A stretch of 48,606 nucleotides of DNA, from contig MEHG01000005.1 in the NCBI GenBank assembly GCA_001940705.1, positions 1-48,606 on the forward strand, read 5' to 3'. Below the pieces are notes generated by a model. The model was not told the origin of the DNA, did not search any database, and saw only the letters and a list, made by a program, of their open reading frames with translations. Of this stretch, positions 8,855 to 17,254 are shown piece after piece. Both the position numbers and the translations under genes were made by a program. Each line of letters starts with the position of its first letter. The first letter of the stretch is position 1. This stretch comes from Candidatus Thorarchaeota archaeon AB_25. Its GTDB lineage: Archaea > Asgardarchaeota > Thorarchaeia > Thorarchaeales > Thorarchaeaceae.

Positions 8855-8941
8855 TCACAATATGCTAGAATGACACTACCATCAGTGCCTCTTAGTTACC
8901 TAACTGACTCTAATAAGCCTGTAAAACTCAAGGAAGTATGA

Positions 8942-8955
8942 GCCCCCTCTGGGGC
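8942..8955. terminator. Short GC hairpin after the DUF2095-like gene
   Basis: GCCCC and GGGGC form a perfect five-base stem with a four-base loop, ten bases beyond the stop of the minus-strand gene ending at 8965. The T-rich tail (GATTTTCT) is on the plus-strand side, where no gene reads in, so its use as a terminator for the minus-strand gene is uncertain. Confidence 0.3.
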
Positions 8956-8964
8956 GATTTTCTA

Positions 8965-9309
8965 CTAATCCTCACCAATTCCGTGATGGAGGTAGTGGTC
9001 CTTTTCCTTCTTCGATCCAAAACTTCTGAGACCATCAGCCTTAAGCTGGCTCTTGATCTCCCTGGCCTGAGATTGATTGATTTCATTTTGCTTCATAAGA
9101 AAATCAACGATTTCTAGAGCTTGTGAAACTGTATCACATCGTCGAATATAATCCACGACATCCGGTGTGAATGTCTTCGCGTCTCCCGTAGAATCTGTTT
9201 CCTCCGCCATTATCCGGACACCATCTATCTTGAATGTCTTCGTGGCCTGCTCTTCAAGTTCCTTACTGAGCTCGGGAAATGCCTCCCGAAATTCACCATC
9301 TTCAGACAT
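8965..9309 (-). CDS. DUF2095-like archaeal conserved protein
   Basis: The 114-residue product has the features I associate with archaeal DUF2095: an N-terminal FPELSKELEEQ, then FKIDGVRI, a central VVDYIRRCDTVSQALEIVDFL, and a C-terminal LKADGLRSFGSKKE. Function is unknown in the family. GGTGA lies six bases before the ATG at 9309 and fixes the start. It stands about 109 bases after the radical-SAM gene on the same strand and so could belong to the same operon. The name is from memory of the family pattern and was not searched. Confidence 0.6.
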   Translation of the reverse strand: MSEDGEFREAFPELSKELEEQATKTFKIDGVRIMAEETDSTGDAKTFTPDVVDYIRRCDTVSQALEIVDFLMKQNEINQSQAREIKSQLKADGLRSFGSKKEKDHYLHHGIGED

Positions 9310-9417
9310 ACATTGTCACCAGACAACCATGGTCTTCGTTTTCCATGGCGTATCTCAAAAGTGACTTCCGAAAATTGACTTAAGAGCTTTGTCAAGACGG
9401 CGCCTGCTTTTCTTTCA

Positions 9418-10974
9418 TCATTTGCGCAAAAAGGACCAAGGCAACTCATTTTGCAGTCTCTCTGCATTATTGGCCAATGAGAGGAATGAAATTCCAGTTT
9501 CCTTCTCTGCTCGTCGCCATCCTGCATACCCCCCATAGGTAGCTGCAGTCTGAATCACCTTGCCAAGTGACCGGTCTCCTACTGAGAGTGAAGCCTGTAT
9601 TCTCGCATTTCTTGGGTCCAATGACTCAATTGTCACTTTCGACCTTTCTTTCACTCCTTTTTCTACTAGCTTAAGCTTTCGACGAAGCTCGTCGATAGGT
9701 GGTTGAGGTTCTCTTTCCCATCTCGTCTGGGCTTTTGGAATGAACGGGTTGACGCTAGCAGTGACTTTCAAACCTGAGGTTTTTGCTAATCCCACAATCA
9801 TGTCAACTGAGGCTTTAATGTCATCATCCGTTTCCCCAGGAAGTCCAATGATGAAATAGAGCTTGAGCGAGTTGTATCCAGAGCGTGTAGCCATTTCTAC
9901 CGCTGCCTCGATGGCAGCATTGTCCAACCCTTTCCCTATTGATTGTCGTAATTCTACGGATCCTGTTTCAGGAGCAATTGTCAGTGTTCGTTGGCCGCTT
10001 TTGACAAGGCACTCTAGAAGTGGCTCACTCACAGTGTCTGCACGTAAAGAAGGTACAGACACTCCTAGGTCCTGGTCTACGATCCAACATACGAGGTCTT
10101 CCAATCTATCAAGGTCTCCCAGAGATGAACCAATCATAGAAACCTTGCTGACAGGTGTGTTCTCTATTCCCATTCTAACAAGGTCTTTCAGTCTGCCCAG
10201 ACTTCTGGTCCTCCTTGGCTGGCATACATGACCAATTAGACAAAACCGGCATGAGTGACCACAACCTCTTGTCACCTCAAGAAGGAATGACTTACCAAAC
10301 ACAGGCTCGAGTCGTGAGCCCTCTGAAACATCAGGGATAATTTGAGCAACAGGATAGTCGAGTGTGTCAAGATCTAATATGATGTTGCGGTTTATTTTCA
10401 ATTTTGAAACGGTTGGAACATAGACCCCCCTGACTTCTGCAAACTGTGATAGGACTTCCTTTCGGGAACTTCCAGCTATTACTAGATCTACAATGTCATG
10501 TATAACGAGGTCGCCCTCACCTATCACAAACGCGTCTACAAAATCAACGAATGGCTCAGGGTTCGCAGTGACAACCGGTCCCCCTACAACTACTATTGGG
10601 TCATCTCCGGTTCTCTTCTCAGCAAGAACTGGTATATTCCCTGAATCAAGCATCTGAACTAGATTGATTATATCCTCTTCATAGGTAAGGGAAAATCCAA
10701 TGATGTGATTGTCCCCCAGAGGTCTCCGGCTTTCTACTGAAAGAGCGGGGGATGAAGTATCATATCGGAAGTATCGTTCACAAGAAGTATCTTCTCTTGA
10801 GTTTAGAATCGCGTAGAAAATGTGTAGCGCAAGTCCGGTCATCCCCACTCTGTATGTAGATGGGTAACAGTATCCGAAAAGAACGTCAACACAGGTGGAG
10901 TCCTTTACTGTGGTGTTGAACTCTTTCAGCTTTTTGGGTGACAAGACCTCCCCCTCACTATCTACGTTCTGCAT
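9418..10974 (-). CDS. B12-binding-type radical SAM protein
   Basis: The 518-residue product has an N-terminal region like the cobalamin-binding fold of B12-radical SAM enzymes (CYPSTYRVGMTGLALH, then VVVGGPVVTANPEPFVDFVDAFVIGEGD). A radical SAM core follows, with TRGCGHSCRFCLIGH, the C-x3-C-x2-C that binds the [4Fe-4S]-SAM cluster. Later elements APETGSVELRQSIGKG and IIGLPGETDDDI are typical. The substrate cannot be read from sequence. Its ATG lies inside the last codons of the nucleotidylyltransferase gene (overlap 10958-10974), so the two are translationally coupled. Archaea carry uncharacterised members of this group with the same B12-like N-terminus. Confidence 0.88.
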   Translation of the reverse strand: MQNVDSEGEVLSPKKLKEFNTTVKDSTCVDVLFGYCYPSTYRVGMTGLALHIFYAILNSREDTSCERYFRYDTSSPALSVESRRPLGDNHIIGFSLTYEEDIINLVQMLDSGNIPVLAEKRTGDDPIVVVGGPVVTANPEPFVDFVDAFVIGEGDLVIHDIVDLVIAGSSRKEVLSQFAEVRGVYVPTVSKLKINRNIILDLDTLDYPVAQIIPDVSEGSRLEPVFGKSFLLEVTRGCGHSCRFCLIGHVCQPRRTRSLGRLKDLVRMGIENTPVSKVSMIGSSLGDLDRLEDLVCWIVDQDLGVSVPSLRADTVSEPLLECLVKSGQRTLTIAPETGSVELRQSIGKGLDNAAIEAAVEMATRSGYNSLKLYFIIGLPGETDDDIKASVDMIVGLAKTSGLKVTASVNPFIPKAQTRWEREPQPPIDELRRKLKLVEKGVKERSKVTIESLDPRNARIQASLSVGDRSLGKVIQTAATYGGYAGWRRAEKETGISFLSLANNAERLQNELPWSFLRK

Positions 10975-12235
10975 CTATTATGGATTGATCCTGCTTGGTA
11001 ATGACAAGCTTATGAGGTGCAATATCTCGTTTAACGATCACACCAACTCCCGTCTGAGACCCCTGATGAAGTACAATCCCGGGGCTTATCGATGTACCAA
11101 TTCCCGTCTTTACATCATCACCGATGATGGCTCCGAGTTTTCGTCTTCCAGAGTTGATTCGTTCACCTCTTAATGTGACAAAGATGGAATTGTTATCGTG
11201 GCGTAGATTTGCAGTGATGGTTCCTGCACCAAAGTTTGATCGCTGACCAATTATAGAGTCACCGACATAAGATAAGTGTCCTACATTAGTGTCATCCATT
11301 ATGATGGAGTTCTTAATCTCTACAGCATTTCCAATCTTGACCCTCTTTCCCAGTGATGTGTGTGCTCGTATGTAACAGTTTGGTCCTATCACGGACTCTC
11401 CATCTATGAACACAGGTCCTTCGATATAGGCTCCACTTTTGACAGTGGTGCCTCCCTCGATGACTACATCTCCTTTCACAACAGCACCATCTTCAATTGT
11501 GCCTTCTATACGTCTTTCAAATCTCTCAAGATGCAACTTGTTGGCTTCAAGCAAGTCCCAAGGTTTTCCAATATCCAGCCACCATGATGGTAACGAATAG
11601 GCTCCAACATTCCCTTTTTCTATCAATATCGATATTGAGTCTGTAATCTCATACTCTCCTCTTGGAGACAGTTCGGTCTTTTCTATAGCATCCCACAAGG
11701 GATTACTGATTGCATAGATTCCCGCATTCACAAGATTGCTAACCATTTGATCTGGTTCTGGTTTCTCGATGAGGACCTTGGCTTTCCCCCTCGATACCTT
11801 GACAACACCATATGCGCTCGGGTCCTCAATTGGTTTGACAGAGAGCGTCATATCAAACCCTTTTTTCTTGTGTAGTTCAATAAGTCCTTCAAAACTATCC
11901 GGACCAACCATCACGTCACCATACATCAAAATAGCGTCGCTCTTTCCTACGAATTTCTTAGCATATCCTGCAGCGTGAGCAGTTCCCTTCCTTTCTTTCT
12001 GATTGACAAATGAGATTTTCATCTTCCACTTTTGTGTTTCAACTGCCTCGCGGAGCTTTTCTGCATGATATCCATAGACCACCAGTGTTTCTGTAATCCC
12101 TGCTTTTTCCAGTGCTTCCATTGTGTGAAAGATCAAAGGTTTCCCAGCAATGGGAAGTAGATGTTTAGGTTGATTGGCAGATAGCGGCAACATTCTTGTT
12201 GAGTCACCTGCTGCAAGTATGACGGCCTTCTTCAT
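10958..12235 (-). CDS. Bifunctional sugar-1-phosphate nucleotidylyltransferase / acyltransferase (GlmU-like)
   Basis: The N-terminal half is a nucleotidyltransferase: AVILAAGDSTRMLPLS and PKHLLPIAGKPLI bind the NTP and the sugar phosphate. The C-terminal half is a left-handed beta helix of hexapeptide repeats (GAVVKGDVVIEGGTTVKSG onward), with GAGTITANLRHDN as in archaeal acetyltransferases. Archaeal relatives such as Sulfolobus ST0452 make UDP-GlcNAc or dTDP-sugars, so this probably makes an activated (N-acetyl)hexosamine for glycans or lipids. ATG 12235 is taken as start; GTG 12238 is also in frame. It overlaps the radical-SAM gene by 17 bases and is divergent from the wHTH regulator across a gap rich in inverted repeats. 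Confidence 0.88.
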   Translation of the reverse strand: MKKAVILAAGDSTRMLPLSANQPKHLLPIAGKPLIFHTMEALEKAGITETLVVYGYHAEKLREAVETQKWKMKISFVNQKERKGTAHAAGYAKKFVGKSDAILMYGDVMVGPDSFEGLIELHKKKGFDMTLSVKPIEDPSAYGVVKVSRGKAKVLIEKPEPDQMVSNLVNAGIYAISNPLWDAIEKTELSPRGEYEITDSISILIEKGNVGAYSLPSWWLDIGKPWDLLEANKLHLERFERRIEGTIEDGAVVKGDVVIEGGTTVKSGAYIEGPVFIDGESVIGPNCYIRAHTSLGKRVKIGNAVEIKNSIIMDDTNVGHLSYVGDSIIGQRSNFGAGTITANLRHDNNSIFVTLRGERINSGRRKLGAIIGDDVKTGIGTSISPGIVLHQGSQTGVGVIVKRDIAPHKLVITKQDQSIIDAERR

Positions 12236-12349
12236 CACGGGTCATCTAGCCCATGTTCTTCGGAGTTAAAGACTTTCCCGCAATTGGTCAAATGCGCTCA
12301 GTGCAGCCATTTCTTCAACAATAAAGGTAAAATCACTATCTAAAAGAAA

Positions 12350-12362
12350 TTAACAATGTTAA
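12350..12362. promoter_or_regulatory. Perfect inverted repeat, operator candidate 1
   Basis: TTAAC and GTTAA are separated by AAT. It lies in the gap between the divergent nucleotidylyltransferase and wHTH genes, about 45 bases from a second inverted repeat that also contains GTTAA-like half sites. A winged-helix protein encoded just downstream is a natural candidate to bind it. No direct evidence. Confidence 0.35.
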
Positions 12363-12406
12363 GTTGACGCGGTGTGGGGCTGCGACATACCACTCCAGAC
12401 GGCGAT

Positions 12407-12423
12407 AAGTTAATAAGTAACTT
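12407..12423. promoter_or_regulatory. Perfect inverted repeat, operator candidate 2
   Basis: AAGTTA and TAACTT are separated by the five bases ATAAG. The A/T-rich centre could itself be the TATA region of the wHTH gene starting at 12512, so a bound protein would block transcription. The gap 12236-12511 otherwise shows no gene. Confidence 0.4.
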
Positions 12424-12511
12424 TGACGTTCAAATGATTAGTTGATTGAGGCAATTTCTCTAAGAAAACCTCAACAAATTGACAATTTTCCTAATGGGAA
12501 GGTATTCAAAA

Positions 12512-12757
12512 ATGATGAATGAACAACAACTCCAAGAAGAGCTCAAAAATATGAAGCTCACTAAAAGTCAGATGATAGTTCTAGATATTCTAAGAAGCAG
12601 CGGTAAGGGTGGCGTTACACCTAAGCAGCTCTTGGACAAGGTGTCTTTTGCACCACGAACTGTCAGATATGCTCTTAGAAAACTCCTGAAGAAACAACTA
12701 ATCAAGCGTATTCCATGCCTCCAAGACATGCGACAATGGATCTATATTCCAGCATAG
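12512..12757 (+). CDS. Small winged-helix DNA-binding protein
   Basis: From ATG 12512 the product is 81 residues. GGAAGGT lies about eight bases upstream and supports this start over the longer frame from 12479. It is a compact winged helix: MKLTKSQMIVLDILRSSG (helix 1), GGVTPKQLLDKVSFAPRTVRYALRKLLKK (helix-turn-helix) and a short wing ending in RQWIYIPA. The APRTVRYALRKL recognition helix is typical of archaeal MarR/ArsR-like regulators. There is no effector domain. Two inverted repeats upstream are possible autoregulatory operators. Its target is unknown. Confidence 0.8.
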   Translation: MMNEQQLQEELKNMKLTKSQMIVLDILRSSGKGGVTPKQLLDKVSFAPRTVRYALRKLLKKQLIKRIPCLQDMRQWIYIPA

Positions 12758-12809
12758 TAGACCTTTTCTCACAAATAAAGGATTATGGTGGTTTATTTGA
12801 CGAATTGGT

Positions 12810-12845
12810 GCCCTATCAAGAGTTTTAGACTCTTGATAGCAGGGC
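12810..12845. promoter_or_regulatory. Strong hairpin / inverted repeat between the two regulator genes
   Basis: Eleven-base perfect arms at 12813-12823 and 12829-12839 (CTATCAAGAGT and its complement) surround TTTAG. GCC and GGC extend the stem after a three-base bulge. It is 53 bases after the stop of the first wHTH gene and 74 bases before the second regulator's ATG. There is no T-run behind it, so an operator or leader-RNA structure is as likely as a terminator. Confidence 0.5.
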
Positions 12846-12918
12846 ATCATGATGACATTTGCAAGATATGCGACAGTCCATCAATGTACAAGATAATATG
12901 AGGATAGGTGATATTCTG

Positions 12919-13605
12919 ATGCAGGGCGCGAAACCAATCGATACGATCAGGGTTCTCACAGGTGAAGAAGCAATAGATGCCTACAAGGTTCTCAGTGATG
13001 AGAGCAGGAGACAGATTCTTCATGCCCTTAGAGCCCGACAAATGTCCACTTCAGAACTCATTGATTTTCTATCAAAACAAGACCCTGAGAAGGCGGTCAA
13101 ACCTCAGACCGTGAGGTATCACATCAAGGAGCTCGAGAAATGTGGTCTTGTAGAGCAGGATGGCTACGAACCTACCAGAAACGGTGATAGTCACATCATG
13201 CAGAAACTCTGGAGGGCTACAGCAGAGAATGTTTTCATCGCTACTGGTGATATGGATGTTATTCCAGAACGTGAAGAGTCTGACCTAGATCGGACTCTTG
13301 ATATCGTTGGCACAATGAGAACCTTGGGTCTAGCACTCAAGAACGAACAAGAGATGAAAGAGATCGCCGAAGCCATTACTAGACGAGATAAAATTTACCT
13401 GACAGGATTACAGTTTGCCAAGGAAAATCTCCGTGAGATCTGCGAGCTTGATCCTAAATTGTACGTATTGTTTCGTAGAATTCTCAGTGTTGTTCGACTT
13501 GAACACAACGACTACACAGAGTATTGGGAAATCAGCAGGAAAATCACAGATGTTCTGCGTGAGGCATATGAACGCGGAAAAGGGAAGAATCCTCGGGTTT
13601 ACTAA
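12919..13605 (+). CDS. ArsR-like HTH transcriptional regulator
   Basis: I place the start at ATG 12919, six bases after a perfect AGGTGAT, giving 228 residues; open frame continues upstream to 12859. The N-terminal half is an ArsR/TrmB-type winged helix: AYKVLSDESRRQILHALRA, MSTSELIDFL, then KPQTVRYHIKELEKCGLVEQDG as recognition helix and wing. The C-terminal half is helical and charged (ERE, EMKEIAEAITRRDK, REICELDPKLYVLFRRIL), probably for dimerisation or ligand binding. It follows the smaller wHTH gene, and its 3' end overlaps that of hef (stops convergent at 13602-13605). Target unknown; the hairpin upstream may be its own control site. Confidence 0.85.
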   Translation: MQGAKPIDTIRVLTGEEAIDAYKVLSDESRRQILHALRARQMSTSELIDFLSKQDPEKAVKPQTVRYHIKELEKCGLVEQDGYEPTRNGDSHIMQKLWRATAENVFIATGDMDVIPEREESDLDRTLDIVGTMRTLGLALKNEQEMKEIAEAITRRDKIYLTGLQFAKENLREICELDPKLYVLFRRILSVVRLEHNDYTEYWEISRKITDVLREAYERGKGKNPRVY

Positions 13606-15911
13606 CTCTGGGTGCTAGGATATTTTGTAGTCAACAGACGTCTTATACGACCTGCAATCTTCGGTCCAACACCTTTCACCTTTTGTAGATCCTTTTGTTC
13701 TGCAGAGAAGATATTCTCCAGAGTGCCAAACTCTGACAGGATTGCTCTAGACGTAACAGTGTCAACACCTGGGAATCCAGATAGAATGTACTCTAGGGCT
13801 TCAGCGTCAGTTCCTTTTACATCCCCAGACCTCGTTCGCAGAGGTTTACTCGAGCCTATTTGTTCAAGATGTGCAATCCTATAGAGGACATTAGCTGTTT
13901 CCTCAGCGTTTCGAGTCCAAAGAATTGGAACCTGAATCTTGATTGCAATTGATGCAAGTGCACCGTATATCGATGCTGGGTTAACCGCTCGAAGTCCAAG
14001 TATCTGCTCCCCCTCGATAATTAGAACTGGACGACGATATGCAGAACGTAGAGCTGATAACTGTACAAAGAGGCGTCCATCAATAAGGGACTGAATGAAA
14101 TCTCCACTCTCTTTACGCTCAATCGCCACATCCTCTGAGGCCACATAATCACCAATCTCTAGACTCTCTCCAGATATCTCAACATCAAGCCGGGTAAGCT
14201 CACGTGCAACTGCTGTGGGAAGTTCTCTGGAGTCTACAATGAGTCGAATGTGATCATCTTCCTTCTTTGGAGCTTTGCTCACCATGGGATCAGAGCTTTG
14301 TTCATCTTCCTCACTAGCAAATTCCTCGAGGCTTGTCTGTTTCTCATCCTCTTCTTTCTCAGCCTCTTTGAGGGCTGAGGGCATTTTCTTCAATTTATTG
14401 ATCACACTCCAGTGGTAGAACTCGTCATGAGTTCCTTTCGCAACAAAGATCACTACCCGTCCAGGAGAACGACGACCTGTTCTACCGCGACGTTGGATAT
14501 ATGGCACAACAGATGGGACACAGTCATAGAACACAACCAGGTTGCACTCTGGTATGTCAAGACCCTCCTCACCTACTTGTGTAGCAACTAAGACATTGAA
14601 CTCATTATTTCGAAATCCATCCAGAATCTCGACCTGTTTTTTCTGACTGAATCCCTTATCAGAACCCCGAGAACTCTGTCCTACAAAACGACTTACTCGA
14701 GCATCTTCTAATTGCTCTAAGGTTTCGCACACTTCAACAGCTGTGTCTCGAAAACGTGTGAATATCAAAATACGCGAATCCAAATTGACTGAGAGTTGTT
14801 CGCTTACAATCTCTAGTATCGCATCTGCTTTCGGATGTCTGTGACCCTTGTCAATGAGTGCCGCAAGCAGACTCTCAAACTGTTTGAACTCCGACCTGGA
14901 TACCAGGTCTTTGACACCCTTCGAGCTCTTCTTGTTTCGAATCTCTTCATAGACTCCCTGAATATATCGGTGAGTCGGCATCAGACCCTGAGTTCCTACA
15001 AACTCTAGCAAGTGAATAACTCGCAAGAGGGCTGTGAGATTTCGAATGACAAGATAGAGTCCGCGAGGTGGCTTTGTGTACGAACCTATTTCCCTTCGAA
15101 CCTCGCTCTGAGTTCTCAAAATCTCCTTTCGAGTCAGTCGTCTTGCGTCTGGAAGACTGAATCCTTGATTGATTATTGGTGCTCTATAGACATCAATGAT
15201 CGAGTAGAGAATATCTCTCAGAACCTCAATCTCTGGAGGTATTGTGATGAATCGCATCTCGGAATCTACTGAAACGATATAGTCGCGTACATCTCTGCTC
15301 CTTTCATCTCTGACCTCAACGTGTGAAAGTCTGAGGTTCTCGCAGACTAATCTGATGTGCTCCGCTTGATGACCAGGGGATGCTGTGAGTCCAAGACCTC
15401 TTCTATTGACTCCCTGCTTCTCATAGAGCTCTGCAATGAAAGTATAGGCGTAATTGCCTACTCCACGATGAGCCTCATCAAAGACAATCAGTGATATGTC
15501 CTCAAGATCATAGCTCCTCTGTACCAGATCGTTTTGAAGCGCTTGGGGCGTCATTACTACCACACGAGACTTTCCCCAGATGTCCTTTCTCTGTTCGGGA
15601 GAATCATGTCCTGTCAAACATACAACTAGACTCTCATCAAAATCTAACACTCTTCTCAAATAGCGCGCTTGTTGGTCTACTAACGGTCTGGATGGAGCTA
15701 AGAAGAGGACCTTTGAATCTGCGTACTGCACTAAGCGCTTTGCTGCAACAAGGGCTGCAATCACGGTCTTGCCCAGTCCAGTACTGAGAACTACCATTGT
15801 GCTTTCTCTGGCTGCAATCTCCGCGAGGTTGACCTGATATGCTCTATACTCTACACTATTTTTGCGTATCATCGGTTCATCCACGTAGGACTCGTTCCTA
15901 GCCAACACCAA
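13602..15911 (-). CDS. hef: Hef-type helicase / XPF-family structure-specific nuclease
   Basis: Hef joins a superfamily-2 helicase to an XPF/MUS81 nuclease and processes stalled forks and flaps. The 769-residue product shows the whole set. Helicase: STGLGKT (motif I), FDEAHRG (II), LTASPG (III), TQVGEEGLDIPECNLVVFYD and QRRGRTGR (V-VI). An acidic linker follows (about 500-545). Nuclease: DSRELPT and IERKESGDFIQSLIDGRL, the ERK-x3-D signature intact. Tandem helix-hairpin-helix: LSGFPGVDTVTSRAIL and KVKGVGPKIAGRI. The start is the TTG at 15911; an ATG 39 bases on is an alternative, but residues before it align with the family start. Both activities look intact. Divergent from the PRC-barrel gene. 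Confidence 0.95.
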   Translation of the reverse strand: MVLARNESYVDEPMIRKNSVEYRAYQVNLAEIAARESTMVVLSTGLGKTVIAALVAAKRLVQYADSKVLFLAPSRPLVDQQARYLRRVLDFDESLVVCLTGHDSPEQRKDIWGKSRVVVMTPQALQNDLVQRSYDLEDISLIVFDEAHRGVGNYAYTFIAELYEKQGVNRRGLGLTASPGHQAEHIRLVCENLRLSHVEVRDERSRDVRDYIVSVDSEMRFITIPPEIEVLRDILYSIIDVYRAPIINQGFSLPDARRLTRKEILRTQSEVRREIGSYTKPPRGLYLVIRNLTALLRVIHLLEFVGTQGLMPTHRYIQGVYEEIRNKKSSKGVKDLVSRSEFKQFESLLAALIDKGHRHPKADAILEIVSEQLSVNLDSRILIFTRFRDTAVEVCETLEQLEDARVSRFVGQSSRGSDKGFSQKKQVEILDGFRNNEFNVLVATQVGEEGLDIPECNLVVFYDCVPSVVPYIQRRGRTGRRSPGRVVIFVAKGTHDEFYHWSVINKLKKMPSALKEAEKEEDEKQTSLEEFASEEDEQSSDPMVSKAPKKEDDHIRLIVDSRELPTAVARELTRLDVEISGESLEIGDYVASEDVAIERKESGDFIQSLIDGRLFVQLSALRSAYRRPVLIIEGEQILGLRAVNPASIYGALASIAIKIQVPILWTRNAEETANVLYRIAHLEQIGSSKPLRTRSGDVKGTDAEALEYILSGFPGVDTVTSRAILSEFGTLENIFSAEQKDLQKVKGVGPKIAGRIRRLLTTKYPSTQS

Positions 15912-15941
15912 CGCCTCGTAGAATAGGTCGTTTCTATCTAT

Positions 15942-15959
15942 CAGTGATAATACTCACTG
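15942..15959. promoter_or_regulatory. Inverted repeat between hef and the PRC-barrel gene
   Basis: CAGTGA and TCACTG are separated by the six bases TAATAC, in the 97-base divergent gap. The A/T-rich spacer suggests promoter overlap. Binding protein unknown. Confidence 0.3.
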
Positions 15960-16008
15960 TAAAAAGCCTCCTACAAACAAAAGAAGTAGAGCAAGGAGCC
16001 GAGTTAGA

Positions 16009-16350
16009 ATGACTACTACGCCTAAGGAAGCCATGCCCAGTGTCGAAGCAGAGCTATATGAGCTCAGCATGCCCGGAAGATTGTTGGGAAAGGAAGTCCT
16101 GGACAACAGAGCTAAAAGAATTGGCATTGTACGAAGTATCAGAATCGCGCTCAATCCAACACGCTCAGAACTTATTGTAAAGGGCGCTGAAGTGGAATTC
16201 CCTGTTGATTTCTCAAAGGTCGATGCAGTAGGGACAGTTGTCCAACTAAACTCAGTGGTAAAGGATGCGGAAGAGATTGAAGTTCATGATGTTATCAGAC
16301 TCCAGAAAGAAGTCTTAGATGACATCAAATCATACCTAGGCGCACGATAG
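16009..16350 (+). CDS. PRC-barrel-like protein
   Basis: The 113-residue product has one region resembling a PRC-barrel: GRLLGKEVLDNRAKRIGIVRSIRI, where the G.LLGK.V.D..G..IG.V pattern marks the first strands of the barrel. LIVKGAEVEFPVDFSKVDAVG then gives further strands, with a helical tail. PRC barrels in archaea serve as RNA-binding or protein-interaction modules (RimM-like), but this protein's role is unknown. GGAG sits ten bases before ATG 16009. It lies 70 bases before deoC on the same strand and may be the first gene of that operon, though deoC has its own strong GGAGG site. Confidence 0.6.
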   Translation: MTTTPKEAMPSVEAELYELSMPGRLLGKEVLDNRAKRIGIVRSIRIALNPTRSELIVKGAEVEFPVDFSKVDAVGTVVQLNSVVKDAEEIEVHDVIRLQKEVLDDIKSYLGAR

Positions 16351-16420
16351 ACTTTGCTCCTGATGAATTCGAAGGGTTTATTGTGGTGGGAGTTGCATTT
16401 CTACATCTGGAGGCATCTCC

Positions 16421-17242
16421 ATGGACCTCACTGTAGAAAAATTAGCTAAGATGATTGATCATACGGTTCTCAAACCCGAAACGACCAGAGCAAAGATCAA
16501 GCAGCTGTGTGATGAGGCGACTATCTATGATTTTGCAGCTGTCTGTATCAATCCTGTCCACGTTGCATATGCTGTGGAGCTTCTGAAGGACACTGACGTG
16601 AAAGTATGTGTTGTAGTAGGATTTCCACTGGGTGCTACAACTCCTGAAGTGAAAGCATATGAAACTGCGGATGTTGTGGCTAGAGGTGCTCATGAGGTTG
16701 ATATGGTCATCAATATTGGAGCTATGCGGGATGAGAACTATGACTTTGTTAAACGCGATATCGAGGCAGTTATAGGGGCCTCTGGAGATGCACATGTAAA
16801 GGTCATTCTGGAGACCGGTTATTACACAGATGAGCAGAAAGTAAAAGCCTGCGAAATTTGCAAAGAAGCAGGTGCTGATTTTGTCAAGACTTCAACTGGG
16901 TTTGGCCCAATGGGTGCTACTCCTCATGATGTGAAGTTAATGCGTGAAACAGTTGGTCCTAAAATGGGTGTCAAGGCGGCTGGAGGGATTCGGTCATTTA
17001 AGGATGCAATACGAGTTATAGATGCGGGAGCAGACCGTCTCGGAACCAGTGCAGGTGTTGCCATCGTGGAAGACTTTCGATGGGCTCAATATAGTGACTC
17101 ATGGATGGCCCCTGACAAGCCGTGTTGGACTTGTCCAAGTCGAATGGCCAATATGGCGAAACAACCAACAGAGGTCTACAAGTGGTACAAAGAACGATGT
17201 CTCACCTGTCCCGATAAGGAGCACAATGTCTTCAACGATTAG
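16421..17242 (+). CDS. deoC: Deoxyribose-phosphate aldolase with a Cys-rich C-terminal extension
   Basis: DeoC cleaves 2-deoxyribose-5-phosphate into glyceraldehyde-3-phosphate and acetaldehyde by a Schiff base. The TIM barrel is complete within the first 225 residues: IDHTVLKP, VVVGFPLGATT, DMVINIGA (catalytic Asp95), KVILETGY, FVKTSTGFG (Schiff-base Lys156) and GVKAAGGIRS (Lys185). Residues 226-273 are extra: they hold CWTC (235-238) and CLTC (260-263), a possible zinc or iron-sulfur site that ordinary DeoC of about 220 residues lacks. GGAGG lies seven bases before the ATG. The aldehyde oxidoreductase starts 12 bases after the stop, so product acetaldehyde could pass to it. Confidence 0.95.
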   Translation: MDLTVEKLAKMIDHTVLKPETTRAKIKQLCDEATIYDFAAVCINPVHVAYAVELLKDTDVKVCVVVGFPLGATTPEVKAYETADVVARGAHEVDMVINIGAMRDENYDFVKRDIEAVIGASGDAHVKVILETGYYTDEQKVKACEICKEAGADFVKTSTGFGPMGATPHDVKLMRETVGPKMGVKAAGGIRSFKDAIRVIDAGADRLGTSAGVAIVEDFRWAQYSDSWMAPDKPCWTCPSRMANMAKQPTEVYKWYKERCLTCPDKEHNVFND

Positions 17243-17254
17243 GAGGAAAAAGAA

